Shown: in pieces, positions 32,109 through 44,200 of the stretch
Position numbering within the stretch: position 1 is the stretch's first letter
Layout of the letters: every line of letters begins with the position of its first letter
Origin: Episyrphus balteatus
Lineage: Eukaryota > Arthropoda > Insecta > Diptera > Syrphidae
Length of the DNA stretch: 64,000 bases
Direction: 5' to 3'
Assembly (NCBI RefSeq): GCF_945859705.1
Contig: NC_079134.1
Span: 25,205,636-25,269,635 of the forward strand
Made by a program: the position numbers and the translations under genes
The notes under the pieces: model-generated
Told to the model about the DNA's origin: nothing
Seen by the model: only the letters and a program-made list of their open reading frames with translations
Database searches by the model: none

Positions 32109-33284
32109 CTCCAGTCAAAACGTCATTTGAACTTGCGCACAGAGGCACTGTCAGTTTTTATTTCATTGATCGATAGGGGTATATTTGAAAGGCTTAACCC
32201 CAATTTCTCACCACCTGATCATTCTTTTTAGCGGAGTTATTCACAAAAATGCATTTTTTGGGATATTTTACTTCAAAGCTAATATATTTGCTCCAGATTG
32301 TCGTTAACCAATAAATAAACATACATTCTCTTTCTTATAATATTTTCTATCGTTGTATGTAATTTCATTGTATTTGAGTGAGTAAATACAAAATGGCAGT
32401 CATTTAAAGTCAAATTCTTGTTGTTAAAAAACACATTTTTGTCATTATTTCGAAAAAAGCTTATATCATGATTGACATTTTTCTAACTTATTTTGTAGCC
32501 CTGTTCATGTCCTGCATTTTACCGAGAAATTGATAAATGAACGCATGCAAAACCGGTGCAAAAACACCCAAAAATATCGTTTTTTGGGAATAACTCGGCT
32601 TCAGAGTGTCCTACGACAAAAAAAAAGCTATTGATTGTTCGTTACAACATTTTCTATCGATTTAGTGCACATTATTTTTGTTGAAACAAATAAAAAATAA
32701 GTAATATTAAGTCAAAGACGTTTTTTTGATTAGCAAACTCTTGAATAATTATTTTGTAAGCGGTGCAAGTATTGGCTAACAAAATAAAATACTGTTGTAG
32801 TCCTTTAAATTATTTACAATTAAAAAAAAAATTAGCTCTATACGACCCGATGAGCTGATTTTTTCTGTTAAATGCAGGACATGAATAGGGCTACAAAATA
32901 AGTTAGAAAAATGTCAATCATGATATAAGCTTTTTTCGAAATAATGACAAAAATGTGTTTTTTAACAACAAGAATTTAAATGGCTGCCATTTTGTATTTA
33001 CTCACTCAAATACAATGAAATTACATACAACGATAGAAAATATTATAAGGAAGAGAATGTATGTTTATTTTTTGGTCTACGACAATCTGGAGCAAAGATA
33101 TTAGCTTTGAAGTAAAATATCCCAAAAAATGCATTTTTGTGAATAACTCCGCTAAAAAGAATGATCAGGTGGTGAGAAATTGGGGTTAAGCCTTTCAAAT
33201 ATACCCCTATCGGTCCATGAAATAAAAACTGACAGTGCCTCTGTGCGCAAGGTTATTCACTTCTTTCCGACGCTTTGACTGGAG
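32109..33284. mobile_element. Palindromic MITE with about 420-bp inverted repeats, TA duplication
   Basis: Ends CTCCAGTCAAAACGTC and (reverse complement) CTCCAGTCAAAGCGTC are flanked by TA at 32107-32108 and 33285-33286. The arms run about 32109-32530 and 32871-33284 and are mostly identical; for example 'gtcaatcatgatataagctt' at 32920 is the mirror of 32460-32480. The unique spacer is about 340 bp. No ORF. The TA duplication suggests Tc1/mariner superfamily mobilisation, though long arms are unusual for it. Confidence 0.82.
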
Positions 33285-33286
33285 TA

Positions 33287-34880
33287 TTAAGATCAAATAA
33301 ATAAATGTTATATGGTAAAACTTACCTGATGTGAAAATATTCAATTGACTTTCCAGAAGTAAATAAAGTGAATAATTTGCATCTTATATGGATATTCTGG
33401 AGACCCCTGCACCTCATTCCCACTAAAAACTGTCTATACAAGTAATTTTTTTTTTTTGTTTAAATTCAATAATTCTGGCAACACTCGTCGCGTGTAAAAG
33501 CTCTTGAAAGAAGGCAACAAACGAATTATGTCGTGTGTCTATAACTAATTGAAATTAAAGGGATGTGATTATTACTGCAAGGATTCTATCGACAGTAATC
33601 GTCATAAGTCTTTTGTTACCTCTTGCGCGACGACAATTTTAGAATTACATGCCGTCGTATATTTGCCATCCCACCATATCCACCAATCCCCAACATTATT
33701 CATTTTACATCGACACGATGATGTTGGCGGGGGCTTATAAAGTAAATTTACCCTATTTGATTTGAAAATATAGAACAATAGGGATGAGAGGGTGATGGCA
33801 TTTGGTAGATATACATATGATTCTGCCGTACTTGAGGGTAAAATTTAACAAAATGGGCGTATGGATACATTAATTCGCTTTAGCAATGGGGTAAATTACT
33901 ACCATTACTTACTTTCAATGGTGTGAATAAAACGACATAGACAACTTGTGGTTCTCTTTCAACTTTTCATCATTATTTTCATTTTCATTACTATTATGTG
34001 TAGTTAGATCGCAAGGAAACGAGCTATCTTAATGTATAACTGTCGGAATTAAACTTTTAAGTAAAAAGGAAGTTAACAATTATGCAAATGAATTGGCACA
34101 ATTTTGCAGAATTTACACATTCGGTCTGTTTTTTTTTTTTTTTTCTAACACATAATTGATTTTCGCTTTCTATGTATCAAAATGAATTTTATGATTAGTT
34201 AATGGAAAATATTTAATTAAACAGTATAGCTTTTAGTCTTATCAAATAATAATATAACGAATAATAATGTTTTTTTTCAATGGGGTGTGTTTTTTTTAAG
34301 CCTTAGGGTTTCAGATTATTAAAGTGTTTGATAACGGTACTTTTTATATACGCTAACCAATTATTGAACACTTAACAGTTATAGTTTTTTAATATTTAAT
34401 TCTTTGCTATTTTAATTTCACTCTTTAAAAATAATAAAACAGTTATTTAAATACACTTTGAAATATATATGAGGTCAGAAGTGTGAACTGTAATTTTTAT
34501 GTAGGTACGCAAATTTTCAAAAAAATTTAAAATAAAAAAATTGTACCTATTGCCATTCCGAATAGAAGCTGTTTTTCAACTTAATAGTCTAAACTTTTAA
34601 TGGAAACTTTAAATTTAAAACTCCATTAAAAATATCACAGGGATTTTTTTATTTTTTGAAAAATCAAACTGTCAAAAGCTACGATTTTGTCAAATAAAAT
34701 TCATTTAAATTTGAAGATTTGAATGATAAACAATATATAAACACAAAAACTATGGCCTATAAGTATTTTGTAGCTAAGACGCCAGGCAAAAAACAAAAAA
34801 ACGGTATTACAATATACCAGTGGAAACCAAAGGTTGAAAATATTGCAATTTTTTGAGATGATTAGCATTACGCAGCATCT
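33287..34880. other. Intergenic sequence, no gene supported
   Basis: An open frame at 33549-33740 (63 codons) lies in slightly less AT-rich DNA but resembles nothing I know and lacks supporting splice or promoter signals. The remainder is AT-rich. A (T)14 run lies at about 34131-34144. Confidence 0.35.
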
Positions 34881-34939
34881 CAACCATAGAGAAAAGAATA
34901 CCTTCCTCTATGGAGTAAAATCTGCTTAACAACACTTAC

Positions 34940-35216
34940 GGATCTAGTGAGCTTTGTCAGACCTGCTTTAAGTGCCCAAAGATACTTGTCTAATATCCTC
35001 GACATCATGTGGTTCCAATCAACCCTAGATTTGGTCCACAGTTTAGCCAGTTTAAGTTTGTGAATATCTTAAATATTTTGAATTGACCACACAGAAATCC
35101 GGACTTAAATTCAAGAGAACATGTCTAGGAAATGTTGAAGAGATGCACTCGCAATACCTTCAAAAGTTAATTCGTGGAATGACCAGACGACTCCGAGTTG
35201 TCATATGCACTATAGG
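34940..35216 (+). pseudogene. Decayed Tc1/mariner-type transposase fragment
   Basis: Reading with several in-frame stops and probably shifts, this gives RYLSNILDI, then VPINPRFGPQFSQFKF, then, after a stop codon where Trp would be expected, PHRNPDLNSREHV and EMLKRCTRNTFKS. That order is the C-terminal part of Tc1-like transposases, whose consensus around the last catalytic residue is WPxxSPDLNPIEHVWDxLKR. The catalytic region is degraded (stop codons, DLNS for DLNP), so it is dead. The hAT MITE at 35217 interrupts it; only 'gagacaata...' follows on the far side and the remainder is not recognisable. No TIRs of the Tc1 element were found. Confidence 0.6.
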
Positions 35217-36188
35217 TACGGTGACCATCCGTTCCGGTTTACCCGGGACTGTCCCGTATTTTTATAGCTTGTCCCGGGTTTTTATTTAGGAAACCCAGGA
35301 CGTATAAGTGTCCCGTATTTTGCAATCTGTACCGTTTTTGTCCCGTATTTGCACATTCTCTGATTTTTGTATTTAATATTTTAAATACTTTGTATGGAGA
35401 ACAAGATCACAGTGGTTGGGAAAAAAAGTTTCCTTAATTTTTTCAGATAAAAGAAATAGTCTTAAGAACTTTCGTCAATTACCCAGTTTTAGGTTATTAG
35501 GTTGTAAGGCTACACCAGAAAAAGGTTTTTTTTAATAATGAACAATACCAATAAAGAAACCATCTTCTTTTAAGATCTTTCAAGAATTTATTAAAATTTA
35601 AAGCTTCACAAATTTCAAAATTATATAAAATAAAAGCTAAAAAACAGCTCTCGCGATTTTGTTTAAAAATAAATATTTTCAGCAGAACCGTTTTTTGATT
35701 TCTGACTATTTTGTAACTGACTTAAATGATTTCAACAAAAAGTTTTCCTCGATATCAAAATTAGAAAGAATTAAGAAAATTCATTTAAAAAAAATTAATT
35801 TCTTTATTGAAAAATCAAAATTTTTTTTTTGGCACTAACATTTTTTTTAATTTTTATTTTTTAAATGAGAAATAATTAAATGGCGTAGGTATTTCATTTA
35901 TGACTTTAAAAACTGTTTCTACAATTTTTGACCTTTCTTATAAAATAAGAATGAAATTATTTGTGTATGCATTATTTTATAAAAGGCTTAAATACTCCCA
36001 GCAACCTTAACCATGCGATGCAATCGAGCATTTTTTTTTCTTTAGTTTTGAGTTTTTTACGTTGTTGATTTTTTGATATTTTTTTCTTCTTATAAATTAT
36101 CTTATAATTATATAAAGTTTAATAATATAAAATTTTATAAAACTAATTTTTTGTCCCAGGTTTAGCTGTCAGAAATATAGTCACCGTA
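35217..36188. mobile_element. hAT-like MITE (972 bp) inside the Tc1 relic
   Basis: The left terminus TACGGTGACCATCC and the reverse complement of the right terminus (TACGGTGACTATAT) match over 9 bp. The exact 8-bp duplication ACTATAGG lies at 35209-35216 and 36189-36196. The left end is rich in 'gtcccgtattt' and 'cccggg' boxes (35249, 35272, 35301, 35340), with one related 'tgtcccaggttt' box near the right end, a plausible array of subterminal binding sites. There is no transposase frame. Superfamily is inferred from the 8-bp duplication. Confidence 0.85.
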
Positions 36189-36196
36189 ACTATAGG

Positions 36197-37324
36197 AGAC
36201 AATACTAAGTATTGTATAAAATTATTGGAATTATTGAAAAATTATTGCATTTTTTTTTTTTTCTTAAAAAACAAAAACTATTTTAATATCAATTTTCACA
36301 CCTTGAATTATTTCGAATAGTTCTTTTATTGATGGATAGTTTTTTTCATTTGAATAGATTTTTATATTCGATAGGTTTTATTCGAATGAATAAATGAATA
36401 AATGAACTATTCGATACATAGTTCAAATCATTCAGTTACTAGCTATCGATAGTTCAAATCAATCGATAGTTACAATCACTAGTTTTAAGCTAAGATTAAA
36501 AAAATTTATTTCACTTTATTAAAAAATAAAATAAGTAAAAACTTAAAAAAACATATTAGAGTTCAATATTAAATAATTGGAAAGAATTTATAGAAATTTT
36601 TTGATTTTTCTACTGAGTTGTGCTGTTTTGACCTATTTAAAAATTTACATTTTTGATTATTCAAAACGGCACAAGTTGAGTTATGCCATTATGATCAAAC
36701 ATTATTTTAGAAAACAGAGTTAAGGGTGGTTACGACCATTGAATACCTTTGGAACTAGTTGACTTAGAGACGAATTCACAAATTCGTTAAATTTGGCTTA
36801 AATTTCGAGTTAATACCGAATTTTTCTTTTTATAAAACTGCAATATTAAATATACAAAGGTTTTTCAAGAGAAGTAAAGTAAGAAAATCATTAAACTAAA
36901 TTTACCTATGTACGTGTTAAACAGATGAATTGGCTCTTTAGCGGTGAGTTTTTGCAGAAAGAGTCCCACCATTTGTATGAATGTAGAACTCGAATATCCA
37001 CTTAATTCAAAATTGAAACTTTTTTAGTTTATTTATTTATTTATTTATTCGTAAAGCAGATTTATACAAATTATATAATAATCTTGCACACTACAGATTT
37101 CATAAAAATGATACAACAACCATAACTCAAAAAAGAGTATAAAAAGATCGGGTGAACATTTGAAGCTGGTTGGCGTTTTTATAAATACGCGAATTTCTCC
37201 GAAACTATTTGTTATATCAATGTGAAATTGTTTCAAAATTAGAAGTGGATATTATAAATATATAGACAGATTAAAATTAAGATATACTTTTATAAAAAAA
37301 ATCGGATCGGAAAAATAGACAACT
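36197..37324. other. AT-rich intergenic sequence with ATCGATAG-type repeats
   Basis: At 36395-36485 the motif atcgatagttcaaatca recurs with small changes, mixed with a ttcgaatgaataaatgaat run. This may be a transposon end but no partner was seen. (ATTT)n runs lie at about 37027-37050. No gene. Confidence 0.35.
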
Positions 37325-37396
37325 TGCCTCCTGTGAGGATTGAACTCACGACCCCTGGCTTACAAGACCAGTGCTCTGCCACTGAGCTAAAGAGGC
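37325..37396 (-). tRNA. tRNA-Thr (anticodon UGU), second copy
   Basis: A 72-nt cloverleaf, differing from the copy at 8226 only in the anticodon stem (CTGGT/GCCAG, one G-T pair in place of A-T). Acceptor GCCTCTT/AGGAGGC, anticodon loop CTTGTAA, T arm GTGAG-TTCAATC-CTCAC, discriminator A. About 40 nt upstream are also conserved with the first copy ('tgatgaagaatt.atataaga'), so the duplication included 5' flanking sequence. Downstream on the minus strand a TTTTT run (about 37311) can terminate Pol III. Confidence 0.95.
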
Positions 37397-37722
37397 TCTT
37401 ATATGAATTCTTCATCACATAACAGCAGACGACCTTCGTTTTAAAGTACTTACAGTTCTTGTAATACCTATACAAGTTAATAATGTATAAAAATGCCTTG
37501 AACTGTAAGAGCAAGTATGTGCATGAGCCCTCCTAACGTCTCACTTTTTTTTTCATTTTTAAAATGATTTTTAAGATTCTACAAAAAAAATGAAAACTTT
37601 ATAGTATAGTTGGTTAAAAAATAAGATAGTTCAGATAATAAGGCTCATTCTTTGAATACACCGCGAATCCATTCAACTTCCGGGGAATAAAATCCTACGA
37701 ATTCACTAATATGTACCTATTA

Positions 37723-38311
37723 GACTGATTCAAAAAAAAAATTATTTTTTTTGTTCATAGTTATATCGAACATTTTATTGGAAATGACGAAAAAAAATAC
37801 TGTAAAAGTTACAGCCCTTAATATTAATATTAAGTACTGCCACATCGCAAATTTCTATTTCCAAAAATGCATTTATAAAATTTTTAAAAAACCGACGCGA
37901 AAATTAATAAAAATAATTTTTAGTTGGAAAAATGAATAATTCAAATTGAAAAATTCTAATTTAATAGTATTTGGAGTTTGACAGTTAAATAAAAGAATTT
38001 TTGAAACCAAAAAACAACATAGAATACAAAAAATTCGAAAGGTTTGAAAATTTTGTTGGAAAAAAAAATGAAGAAAAAATTACATTTTATATTTTAAAGT
38101 CAAATAACTTCGGAACGGGCGGTTTATCAAAAAAATTACTTAGAGCTTTTTTGTAGAGCGTTCATCATATGGGAAATAGAAATTTGCGATGCGGCGGTAC
38201 TTAATATTATTATTAAGGGCTGTAACTTTTACAGTATTTTTTCTCGTCATTTCCAATAATATTTTCGATATAATTATGAACAAAAAAAAAATAATTTTTT
38301 TTGAATCAGTC
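37723..38311. mobile_element. Inverted-repeat MITE (589 bp), TA duplication
   Basis: Arms of about 145 bp begin GACTGATTCAAAAA and mirror at the right end. TA is duplicated at 37721-37722 and 38312-38313. Mirror landmarks are 'ctgtaaaagttacagccctt' (37799) and 'aagggctgtaacttttacag' (38215). No coding capacity; Tc1/mariner-type by its duplication. Confidence 0.85.
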
Positions 38312-38313
38312 TA

Positions 38314-39030
38314 GTGCCATTGACATTTTTAAATATTATTAACTAAATGTGAATTTTTTTATATATTAACTTATAGTCTGAATGTAAAACAAACTTAAAA
38401 AAACTTGGGTAAATACTTAGATCAAGATTGTTTAAATTCGATAATGCTTTCTATTAGACTTTCTTTGCATTTCATTGTTCCTTGAAGTCTTAGATTTATG
38501 AATAGCTACTAATTTGCGTTTACCTCTTCCGCTCTTCTTTCTCATTTCTAAATTTTCAAGTCGATTTATTTACATTCCCAAATATGATAGGGAATTGGTG
38601 TGAGAGCAAAAAATATTAACTTTAACATTTTTAACATTAAAATGCATGACTGGGACGCACGAACTGGCCCTTAGAGTTCAAGTTGCCTAAATGTTTAAAA
38701 TTTTTGTATAGAAATTTTGCCACATTTATTTGAAAAAAAAAAATAATAATAATAAAAAAACAACATAAAATTCGTTTTTGAAAAGATTAAAAAACAACAT
38801 CTTTAGTCAAATTGAGCTCCAGAACAAGAATGTTAATTAAATTCTTACCTATATTTATATTAAGATGGACTTTTAGTCAGAGCCGTTTTTTTTTTAACTA
38901 ATTTTCCATAATTTTAAGCCGTTTTTTTTTTAAACTAATTTTATTATTAATAATTCAAAAAAATTGGTGACTCTGCCATTTTTAAGGAATTTATTAATCA
39001 ACACATAAAATCAGAATTACAAAAAAATTA
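38314..39030. other. AT-rich intergenic with Y-repeat scraps
   Basis: 'atgcatgactgggacgcacg' at 38642 is a diverged copy of the conserved terminus of repeat Y. The rest is low-complexity AT-rich DNA. Confidence 0.35.
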
Positions 39031-39545
39031 AATGCACGACTGGGTTGCACGTACTTGTTCTTGCAGTTCAAAGCACTTTTATGTTAGTTTACTTAAAGAT
39101 TTTATGAGCTTGCTCTATATAAATTTTTGATATTCTGGAAGAGCCGATATTTAGGGCAAAATTTTAAATGAAAACAAAAATTTTGTTTCATTTGACTTTT
39201 TTGGAAAAAAATAAAAATGCAGTTTTATTGCAATTGTTTTGAATATTACGTCTACAAAGTTTAATCGAAATCGTTAAAACCGTTTTCGAGTTATTTGGTA
39301 TAACATGAAAAATTTGTATGTAAGCGAGATATTAAAAAAAAACGACTTTCAGAATTCTATGAATAGGCTGTGGAAATGTGTACAGATGAACGCACAGACG
39401 CACGAACGGAATTGCGAAACCCACTTTTTCGGACTTCTCCATCATCGTAATGTTGGTTTTGATTAGGTAAAACGTGAAGCTTTTTTTGGAGTAAGTATAA
39501 AAGCAATGATTCTTTTTCGAAAATTAAAAAAAAAGTCAAAATTTA
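39031..39545 (-). repeat. Dispersed repeat Y, diverged minus-strand copy
   Basis: Begins with 'tgcacgactgggttgcacgt' (39033) and ends with 'ctccatcatcgtaatgttgg' (39437), the same order as in the minus-strand copy at 48990-50085. In place of the pure CAGA block it has the degenerate 'cagatgaacgcacagacgca' (about 39382). Confidence 0.55.
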
Positions 39546-41530
39546 AAAAAAAAAACCAAAAAATATTTTTTTTAATAAAACTTCTGATTTCTATTAAAAT
39601 GAAAAAAAAAAAAAAAAGCAGGAGGAAACAAAAAATTGATTAAAAAATAATTTGTATTTTTTGTATTGGATTTTGTTCTACAACTAAGTTAAAATAATTT
39701 TCTATTATACCTATCGACAAAAAAACAAAGTTTTTTTTTAACCTTGGAAGAACTTTAACAAAAAAAATTCATTATTTGAAGAAAAATTCGAAAGCAAATA
39801 ATGTACCTATGTATTTTTTTTTTTTCATTTAACTGCCAACCCCTCTCAACCATTTTATATACAATAATTGTTTTTAACACAATCAACCTTATAAACTTCC
39901 AACGAAAAATAAATGAGCCTCATTCAAGGAGCTACCCATCATTAACTTTTATTGCTTCCAATATCCTGCAACACCTCGCTCGACTCTCCTTGTGAATCTT
40001 ATTTGGAATAACATAAATTAATGCCACACACTCCACATTATACTAGCAATCAAATTGATATATTTATTTCTTAACAAAATAAAAAAAAAAAAATAAACAA
40101 AAATAAAAATAAAACAAATGAACATTATACCAATACCAACAACAACAACATTATTATAACTCATGTTGTTCGATTAAAATTACTCTCGAATTCTACAAAC
40201 CCAATGTCAAGACCTCTTTTTTTCTCTACCTTACATCTCTGTGTATCAGGGTTTTTGGCGATAATTCTATTCGTTCAAAGAAATTCACATTCCTATAATG
40301 TTTGTATAGAGGATACATTATACCAATAACAACAACCCACATGACATTAGTCTATTAGAGATTGTGTAAGCAAGATATATGGCCAATAAAAGAACCTCCA
40401 AGAGATTCTGAAGACTAAGAGAGAGAGAGAATATAATGGAAAGAGTCCTTGATGCTATGGTCTCTCTAAATAACCCTACACACAACATACCGGAAGTATA
40501 CGAGAAATGGAGGATCATTCAAATAGCCATTAAAAAATTCGTAGAGAGGATATTTATATCATGAGAGTGTGCTGATGTTGTTATGTGTCATTAAGGAGAT
40601 TGCAAAGTGTATTACTTTCACATTTCAAGAACACTGATTTTATTCTTCGATATTGTGTAATAAGGAGTCTAAAAGTACCTACTCTATTTTATTGGAATTT
40701 TTTTTTTCTACTCAGTTGAATCAAGTGATTGGGTTCTTGAATTTGGTAAACAAATCGAAATAACATGAAATAGTGGATTGTATCTATTAGTCCAAAGGAT
40801 TCATTGACACTATTGAAATTCAGAATCCTATTAATTGTAGAAAACAGTTCACCATTTATAACTTTCATTAAATATTTTTTTTTTTAATAACAAAAATCAT
40901 AAATTTTAAAAAATTCTTCAATTTATTTTATCCAATTTGCTTTTTATGGGTTTTCATTTAATTTCGTAAAATTGTCTCGCCGCCGCTTTCGCCTCTGTAT
41001 CTTAGTGCTTTTGAATAATAAAATTATTATTAAGATTGGGTCTTGTTTTTGTATCGATAAGAAAAAAAAAAAACTCAGACTCAATTGTTAATTTTATTCA
41101 GGACAATAAAAAAAGTTTCAGTCTGTCACGGATCGCATGGAAATTATCATTATCATCATCACCGCTTGTTATTGTTATTTCTTTTTTAAATTTTTGAATT
41201 TTTAATCAAATTAATTAAATCTATTATTTTTCTTTTGTTTCAAGGACATTTAGATAACAATTTATATAGGTCCACCCCAGACACAAAAAAAAAAATCAAT
41301 AATTATCATTTGAAAACAAAGCTCAATATAAACGTGTTTTCGTTAAAAAAAAAGTGAAATGAAAGACAAAAACTATATTTGTAGCGGTTCTCTTCAATTT
41401 ATTGAAAACTTTTAGAAACTTAATTAGTGGCTAACTTTTTTGCAAGATACCTTTTAAATGCAGCCCAAGTTCAGTCAAATTACTAATATTACAGTGGACA
41501 GTTCGGGTGTTATTGTTGTTGGTGACAAAA
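39546..41530. other. AT-rich intergenic sequence, no gene seen
   Basis: Poly-A tracts and short simple repeats: an 'aacaacaacaac' run near 40138, (GA)n at about 40420-40432, and (ATC)n near 41149. No credible ORF, RNA gene or transposon terminus. Confidence 0.45.
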
Positions 41531-41536
41531 AATGTA

Positions 41537-44200
41537 TGTTTTTTGACGTGATAACGTTTTATAAATCTACTAGCTGACCCGGCGCGGCGGACTTCGTTCC
41601 GCCATTTCTTGTATTTATTTCTAATTTTCGACTCTGTAATTAGTTAATTTTCAAATGAAAAAGAGGATCAAAACTTGAAAAGTTCATAAAATGAGTTTAA
41701 AAATGTTAACTTTTGAACTTTTAGCAAAAGTGGTCTATGCAAAATACTCTTGCATGCGCATGATTAAACCCTATATTTCCTATAAGTTTGAGATTTTTTG
41801 CAGACTTTTAAAAATTCGAAAAAAATAAAAGACTACTCAAAAATGTCCCTAAAAATTAGGTTGTTTTTCAAAAATTTTTATTTCAAAATACAGCGCCTAT
41901 GAAAAAAATCCGTTTTAGACCCCTATTGAATCAAATTTTTTCAATGACAACATATACAAAATTTTATATCGTGTGAAAGCTTATTATTTCACCTTTCTCA
42001 TGACGGTTCAATCTTATTTCTGAGATGACTAAAAAAGAAGTAAGAATTTTTTAAAGCCAACCACGTCGATGGGCAACAGCCCCACGGGTATTTTGAGGTA
42101 TTTCTGAAGTTTTTCAATTTACCATTGTGAAGCTTGTTGTGAATGTAGCGTTATGTGTGATATATGAAATGAAAGGTAATATTATCAGGATGCTCAATAA
42201 AGATAAATCAAATTTTTATAAGCTCCAGATCAAAAGATGTAATATGTTGAAAAATAGAGTTTTATTTTACCGTTATTTCAAATTTGTCATTACAAAATTA
42301 ATTGAAACTTTATACAAATATAGTCCATTTTCTATCTACACTGTAAATTTCATTCATTTATCTATTGAAGAAAAAAAGATAAAAATAAAAAACTGTTAAA
42401 AACGGAGAAAAAACTTGGGACAACAAAAAATTGTTTTTCCCGTTATTCGGTCAAAAATCATTTTAAAAACTCAAAAGTATGTACATGCATGCGCATGATT
42501 AAAACCTATATTTCCTATAAGATTTTTTGCAGACTTTAAAAAATTCCAAAAAAATAAAAGATTACTCAAAAATGTCCTTAAAAATTGCGTTGTTTTTGAA
42601 AAATTTTATTTCAAATACAGGGAATATGAAAAAAATCCGTTTTAGACCCATAATTTTTTTTTTAATATCTTTCTCATGGTGTAACTCAAATTTCTGTGCA
42701 AAATTTTGCGTACCTCTAATTAGTCTTTTGTCGAAGGTCTATGACTGCAAAAAAACCTTCACAACTTGGTTTTGAAATTTTTTTGAATTTTTTCAATACC
42801 TTTTTTAACTATTGAATAAATTTGTCTATCATTTAAAAAAAAAGTCAACTCTTTACGACTTACCGTTTAGAAAATAGACTCTTTTTTCAATGTCTTGTTA
42901 CCCATATAATTCAAATCTAAATTTTTTTTGCCTTAAACCTTCTCCTCTTATGCCTCTTTGATTAAAAAAAAAAAAAAATTAAGAAAATAAGTCAGCCCGT
43001 GTAGCCGGTTAGCGAACGTACACAAAACCAAACTTTAATATATATAATAGATGAACCATGGCAGCCACCACTAAAAACTGACACCATTTTCACCCGTTTC
43101 ACTAGAAATTTTTAGCAGTGCGGCTAAAATTTGAATTAAAAATTAAAAATAAACTATTAAAGATATAAAAATGTTCTATAGCTTATTTGAAAGATATTAA
43201 CCAAAAGTTGAATACTAATAAAGAATTTTTTAAAAATTCTGTCATTTAATAAGGTAAATAGGGGTAAACAAAATTGAAAGAAAGTGAGAAAAACAAGTTT
43301 TTTTATCCCAAATATTCTTACCGTTTTTTATTTGTATCTTTTTTTCTTCAACAGATAAATAAATGAAATTTATATTGTAGATAGATAATAGACTGGACTA
43401 CATCTTTGAACAATTTGAATCAATTTCGTATTCACAATTTTGAGATAACGGCAAAACAAAGTTCTATTTTTCCAAAACGTTTTTTCTTTTGATCTAGGGC
43501 AGATAAAAAAATTTAAATTTATTGAGCATGCTGATAATAATACCTTTCATTTGATATATCACACATAACGGTACATTTACTGCAAGCTACATAATGTTAA
43601 ATTAAAAAACTTCAGAAATATTTCAAAACACCTCTGGAGTGGAGATATGTTGCCAATGACCAGCCACCAGTGTAGGAAGTACCGTATTCTCAGTTTGAAA
43701 TTTCGACATGGTTGGCTTTAAAAAATTCTAAAATTTTTTGTAGGCTTCATAAAAATATGATTGAAGCGTAATATAAAAGGTGAAATAATAAGCTTTCTTA
43801 AGATATAAAATTTAATATATGTTGTTAAAGAAAAAAATTAATTAAATGGCGTGAGAAGACAAAAAGTATTGATATTTTTTCTTTTTAAATAAAAACTGAT
43901 TGGATTCAAAAAATTCTAGCTCTTTTTGTAGACGTCTAACAGACATGAAAAATCATTGTTTTTAATAAATTATTTTTATAGTTTTTACGCATTGTTAAAA
44001 TTTGAGTTTGGTCTATTCTTTAGATGAAGTATTATACTTTTTAATGTATAATAACTATAAAACTAATTATATGTAAACTTTTCATATAAAAATTTGATAT
44101 ACCTACTGAGAAAAGATCATTTTTTTAACAAAAGAACACAACCTGTTTTCTTAAGACGTTATCACGTAAAATTATCGTCCGTAAACCGACTTTACAGACA
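41537..44200 (+). mobile_element. Repeat X copy 2, rearranged
   Basis: Left end ttgacgtgataacgtttta (41543) and right end gacgttatcacgtaaaatta (44155), as in copy 1. Continuity of the left end (taaatc|gatgaaccatggcagcc in copy 1) is broken here at about 41574, and resumes at 43050 as 'atgaaccatggcagccacca'. The intervening ~1.48 kb starts 'actagctgacccggcgcggc', contains X-related blocks in antisense (for example 42070-42260), and is flanked internally by a near-identical 195-bp direct repeat (about 41735-41930 and 42468-42660). No gene. Confidence 0.6.
41574..43050. mobile_element. Insertion starting 'ctagctgacccggcgcggcg' in repeat X copy 2
   Basis: The terminus matches a motif seen at the start of widespread insect repeats (ctagctgacccggc...). 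The other end is 'taatatatataatag'. Its family is not assigned. The insert contains minus-strand X-like sequence and the 195-bp direct repeat described above, so it may itself be a composite. Confidence 0.45.

Noticed and set aside
33549..33740. 63-codon frame as a small gene
   Set aside because: No homology recognised, no promoter, no splice signals, and it is of a length expected by chance.
41574..41640. Assignment of the ctagctgacccggc repeat to a named LINE or Helitron family
   Set aside because: I recognise the motif as common in insect repeats but cannot tie it to a family without a search.
42127..42775. Two 80-90-codon frames
   Set aside because: They lie within the inverted repeat-X material and are Lys/Asn/Phe-rich with no motif.
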